DNA of 64,000 bases from Auricularia sp. M13 (lineage: Eukaryota > Basidiomycota > Agaricomycetes > Auriculariales > Auriculariaceae). Where the stretch lies: assembly GCA_037042915.1 (NCBI GenBank), contig CM073193.1:4526001-4590000 (forward strand). Direction: 5' to 3'. The notes below the pieces were generated by a model. That model saw only the letters and a list, made by a program, of their open reading frames with translations. It was not told the DNA's origin and made no database searches. A program made the position numbers and the translations under genes. Positions 60,201-64,000 of this stretch are shown here, one piece after another. Position 1 is the stretch's first letter, and every line of letters starts with the position of its first letter.

Positions 60201-63200
60201 ATACGAATCAGCGACAAATCAATAGGAAATCGAAGTCTATACCTCCGCGCTCAATTCATCGACCTTGGCACGGAGAACTTCGAGCTCCTCCTCGGCAAGA
60301 GCTGCAGAGTCGGCCGGCTGTCCGGTGATATGCTGCACGGACGATCCGAACCGTTTCATGAATATCCGCCAGCTGTCATCGCTATTTTCCCCTGGGAGTC
60401 AATCGCTGCAACTAACGACGATGAATAGGAGACTCACAAATTGTCAAGGTGTGCTGCATGCTCTACGAATTTATCCAGAACAGTGAAGAGGTCGCTCTTG
60501 AGGTTGCTGCAAAAGATCCAAGTAAGCCATCGCGCTTTTAGAACGGGTATGCGTAGGTTACGCACTTGCTTATATCACGCTGGATAATGATACCTAGGCG
60601 CTTCAACACATCGATCATGACGGGGTACAGCTCGTCGTGCTGCCGCGCTATGCGGATGAGCTCGTCGAGCGCGAGCTCGGACTCGGAGGCCCCGCGGTCG
60701 TGCGACGACGCGCGGAAATGCGCCAATGCGCGCTCGCGCAGGTCCTCCTCGTCTTCGAACTTCTCCTCCGTGTAGACATTGAGCTGCTTTAGCAGCCCCT
60801 CCGGCGGCTGGATGTACCGCAACGTCTACGCCAACAATCTGCCATCAGCCTCCATGTTCTACGAGGGCAGGCGAGCCGCGAATACGCACCACGATGACCT
60901 CGTTCAGCCCTCTCCTCCCGAACTCCTCGCGAAGCGCCACGCGATCCTCGACGGACTCCGGGCAATTCGTCAGCGCGTTGACGAGAGCCATGACGGCGCC
61001 GCGCGCCTCCCACACGCCGTCGTCGAGCGCGTCCTCCGCGCCAGACTCCGCGTCGCTCAGCTCGCCCGTGCCAAACGCGTCCGGCACCCTCAGGATCGCC
61101 ACAAGCTCCTCGAAGCGGAAGTTCTCCTCGTACGTGACCTTGTAGTCGCTCAGCGCAGCGAGCACCAGGCGGTGCCCCTCGCTAACGCTCAGTACGCAGA
61201 GCGCCGCGAGGACCTCCGCGGCGAGCGTGCGCAGCTTGGAGGATGCGTAGTGCAGCGTGAACGCGATGTGCGTGATGAGCGTCGGCGCGGTCAGCACGCG
61301 CCCGAAGCCCGGCTCAGTATTGAGCAGCACACGCAGGCACTTGATGATCTCCAGCATCGCCATCGTCTCCGTCTCGTTCAGCTTCTTGCGCGTCCCGGCC
61401 TTCGCAAGTAGCCCCGCGAGCAAGGTGCCCAGCTCTTCCATCCCGTGCGCATCCGAGACAAACTTCTCAATCCACGCGAGCTTTGCGGTAGACAGGTGTA
61501 CGCGCAGCGAGATGAGGTGCTTCGCGAGGCGCTCGTCCGCACCTTTCCTATACAAGCGTCAGCGAATAATCCTCGTTTGTCCCCGGGAAGCGCGAAACAT
61601 ACCCAAGCTTCAAGCCGTCGACATACCACTCGGGCGACTGGCCCTTGGACTTGTCGCCGGCAGCTTTGTCCGCCGTCTTCGGCTTGCTGCTGGCGAACCA
61701 GCCGCCCCACAGGCCACCCGTCGATTGGGGCACGAGCGGCTGCGCCTCGGGCTGCGGCGGTGGGGACTGCGCGCGCTGAACGGGCGACAGGGGCCGCGTC
61801 TTGAGCGTCCCGACAGTCTCCATGCTCTCCGAATGCGTCGCGAGCGGTGAAGACTGCGTCGGCGTCGCCGCCCCGCCGCCGCCGCCCCAGCCGACGATGG
61901 AGAAGCGCTTGAAGACGCCCGCGTCGCCCGTCAGCTGCGGCACGAGGCGCGGAAGGAGCGTCGTCGCGCTCGCCGGGCCGTAGCTCTGCGAGTACGCGGG
62001 CGAGTCCACTTGCGAGTGCCGGTGCGACGCCATGTCCTTGATGTTGGAGCTCGAGCGCATCTGCTGGTGCTGCCGCAGCAGGTAGCGCTTGCGCACGACG
62101 GGCAGGTCCTGCATGGCGGAGCGCTGCGGGCCTTTAAGCCCGAGCTCGTTGATCATCCCGTCGAACGCGGCGTTCTCCTCGTCGTTGAGCTGCTCCTCGT
62201 CGTCGCTCTCGCTGTCGGGCCCCACGGGCGCGCTCACGTTGATCTTGTCCGCCGGAGCGGGATTTGACGGCGACGGCGAGACGTTGAGCCAGCTATCGAC
62301 GGAGAACATGCTCGACAGCCGGTTCTGCGAGCGCGAATCCGCGATACGCGGCGAGCCACTGGCTGAGGCGGTTAGCGTCGGCGCCTGGTTCGCCTTGGCG
62401 GTTCCGTCGCCCTCGTCATCGTCGTCGCCGTCGTCGTTAGCTCGGATCATGGACGACCGAGCGGAGGGAGGTTGGAAAAGGCTCTCGAGGGAGGGCGCGG
62501 AAGTCGAGCGCGAGTTGGAGCGTCGGTACCATTCCTGTGGCACGCACATTCGGAAATGTCGCGTCCCTGGGATAGCTCCCACAGGGACATGGGTTGACTC
62601 GAGGATTGGCGAAACCGCCTCCGTCTTGGGTAATCTGAGTGGTACTGTCGAGCGCGTCAGCGATGACCACGAAGGCGCATTTACGCGATGAAGCGCACAG
62701 CATGCAAAATTGGGAGTATAGTGTGCATAATTTGCAGCCATATTCAACTTACATTCGGTCTCGTCCTTGTGTGTCCAGACTTCCTCGAGCACATAGTCGA
62801 TGTTGCCTCCTCCGGGGCCGTAAATGACTTTGGCGAGACCAAGCTCCGAGCCAATGCCGTCGAGCACTTCTTCGACGGTCGTGGACCGAGCGAGATACCA
62901 TCGCCATGTAAAGTCGTCCTCAATCTCTGGCACGCGGGCAAAGGAGACGGTGACTGAGAGATACGGGTGCAGCGAGACGAGGCGCAGGACGGGCGTGTGC
63001 ATGTGCGAGGTCAGCGGGAAGGCCGAGAAATGGCGGTGGACAGTGCCCGTCTTGGGCGCGGTCGTGGCCAGCAGCGGCGCGATGGGCTCGCTGGAGTCCA
63101 GTATGCCTGAAGAATTTAATTGATTATTACTCAGTGGCTGGATAGACGCGCGTAGTGATACTGGCACGGACCGTCGCCCAGGGCATCGAGCTCATCCTTC

Positions 63201-63502
63201 TCCCACGTGCGGCCGCGCTCTTCGCGGCGGATGCGCTGGAGCGCCCAGAGGTCGTCGTGGAGGTCGTCGAGGACCTCCTTCTTGAGCTCGAGGTTGGCCC
63301 TAAGGACGGCAATGACATCCTGCGCCGTCGCATCCGCCTTGACCGGCGCGAAATGCAGGGTGCCGCTGGGCACTTGGACGGGCACAATGAGCGAGTCGTC
63401 GGGCATGGCTGCCAATAAGGAGAGCGCTGCTAGGCGCCGGTCGCCGTCGTCACGCACGCTGAGCTCGCTGAGTTCACGCTCGAATTGGCGCTCCGATGAC
63501 AC
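57249..63502 (-). CDS. BNI1: Formin (Bni1/SepA type), GBD-FH3-FH1-FH2
   Basis: Rho-regulated actin nucleator for polarised growth and septation. The N-terminal part has RQFERELSELSV, VRLVSL-type beta segments (LRLVSLHPYLSVTVSF) and a Ser-rich linker. GBD/FH3: SPEWYVDGLKLG joined across an intron to KGADERLAKHLISLRVHLST, then LTNCPESVEDRVALREEFGR, YIQPPEGLLKQLNVYTEEKF and HDELYPVMIDVLKRLGIIIQ. Coiled-coil segments lie at about 60260-59480. FH1 is an extreme polyproline run (59430-58990). FH2: KRLKPFFWNKLPAPAVTSTV, SFPDIRRALLEIDDARLSMD, the lasso-end ELRTSMLFKQLLQAVLSVGN and the core motif GNALNGSTFRGGARGF with LKETKTAK. The C-terminal tail has GDLDEAIRSLHNAHRRERTE, reminiscent of a DAD element (hydrophobic core followed by basic residues). 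The first exon frame begins at a GTG with an upstream stop, so the true ATG is either internal (63406) or in an upstream exon. Confidence 0.9.
58990..59430 (-). repeat. FH1 polyproline-coding tract of the formin
   Basis: GGCGGA/GGAGGC-rich on the plus strand. The minus strand codes at least eight runs of 6-13 prolines separated by short Ser/Gly/Ala spacers: ASASNGADSSF, ASSTASDNSLV, GQSSSPA, SGSSA, SGGG, GVG. The FH1 domain binds profilin-actin, and run number and length set its loading. Such tracts are prone to length polymorphism. Confidence 0.9.
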
Positions 63503-63605
63503 GGCTCATGTCCTGCGCGCTTCGTCCCGCCAACCGCTCACACGTTTCTCTCTTCTGCGCTGGCAACGCTCCACTCCAGAGCATCCGACAGGGTACTGCT
63601 ACCGA

Positions 63606-64000
63606 ATGCACTCTCGAAAGCGGTATATTTACAGCTCCCAAAAAGGATTAGAGTCGCTTGAAGCATCAGAGCACTCAGGAGCTCCCACGCCTGCAGTCTT
63701 TTCAAGTAAATTTGGGACAGATTCAGATTCGGCGTCGTTCAGCGCGGCGGAGGCGCCGCCACAGGAAAACAGTACATACCGTATGACCATTGACCTGTTT
63801 CACACGCGTTCCTCGGAGATTCTCCTCTCGTCGTCGTCGATCACTGCAAGAGCGGCCATTCTACACAGTGTCATTAAACCTCGGGACAAGTCAGAACATT
63901 GGTCTCTGAGAATCGGTGACTTGGCAAGTCTCTGGCGATCCGACTTGCGGACTGCTGATGGCGTACAGCCCTTATATTTCGTGGCCGTTTTGGGCGATGA
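63606..64000 (+). CDS. Unknown protein, 5' part, runs off the window
   Basis: An ATG at 63606 opens a frame with no stop to the end of the window (131 codons): MHSRKRYIYSSQKGLESLEA, SEHSGAPTPAVFSSKFGTD, TYRMTIDLFHTRSSEILLSS and EHWSLRIGDLASLWRSDLRT, then LYFVAVLGD. It is divergent from the formin, leaving about 100-200 bases of shared promoter. Codon use resembles the neighbours, and the absence of stops in a stretch of moderate GC supports coding. No family was recognised. The first 50 residues look disordered and Ser-rich, followed by an ordered-looking part. Confidence 0.55.
   Translation, partial: MHSRKRYIYSSQKGLESLEASEHSGAPTPAVFSSKFGTDSDSASFSAAEAPPQENSTYRMTIDLFHTRSSEILLSSSSITARAAILHSVIKPRDKSEHWSLRIGDLASLWRSDLRTADGVQPLYFVAVLGD

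Overview
The window is nuclear DNA from a filamentous basidiomycete, most likely an Agaricomycete. The evidence is gene structure (dense genes, many introns of about 50-60 nt with CTGAC/CTAAC-like branch points, high GC) and gene content: a FunK1-type kinase, a basidiomycete-style SAM methyltransferase, an NLR-type NACHT-ankyrin protein, a cytochrome b5-fused sphingolipid desaturase and a ubiquitin-like fusion protein of Agaricomycete type. No tRNA, rRNA, CRISPR array or intact transposon was seen.

Layout. 0-4.4 kb: the 3' part of a SAM methyltransferase (+) facing a FunK1 kinase (-). 4.5-6.2 kb: no recognisable gene. 6.2-11.7 kb: PP1 inhibitor-2 (+), a disordered unknown protein (-) and a UPF0652/DUF2009 B-box protein (-). 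12.6-21.9 kb: a rhamnogalacturonan-acetylesterase-like SGNH hydrolase (+), a long TAF2 that carries three bromodomains at its C-terminus (+) and a PaxU/TMEM53-like DUF829 protein (+). 22.0-23.6 kb: eIF3m (-). 24.0-28.9 kb: an NLR gene with a near-identical 198-bp ankyrin dyad array and several frameshifts. 29.7-32.4 kb: ribosomal protein S29 and the 2-oxoglutarate dehydrogenase E2 gene (both -). 32.7-39.6 kb: sphingolipid desaturase, two GNAT-family copies (the second broken), a serine/homoserine O-acyltransferase and a ubiquitin-like protein (all +). 39.9-45.1 kb: a YOR1-like ABCC transporter (-), followed by an inverted, degenerate third GNAT copy. 47.3-54.0 kb: a low-complexity disordered protein, a fourth intact GNAT and a nucleoside hydrolase (+). 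54.7-56.9 kb: a TBL1-type LisH-WD40 co-repressor (+). 57.2-63.5 kb: a Bni1/SepA-type formin (-). 63.6 kb to the end: the 5' part of an unknown gene (+).

Most loci are housekeeping genes: transcription (TAF2, TBL1), translation (eIF3m, S29), TCA cycle (KGD2), sulfur amino acids, cytoskeleton and PP1 control. The accessory and fast-evolving parts are the NLR with its homogenised repeat, the GNAT duplication/pseudogene family between 34.6 and 52.2 kb, and the FunK1 kinase. Exon boundaries were deduced by hand from reading-frame continuity, splice signals and family motifs. Gene outer limits are usually good to a start or stop codon. Internal exon limits are given only where they could be worked out.
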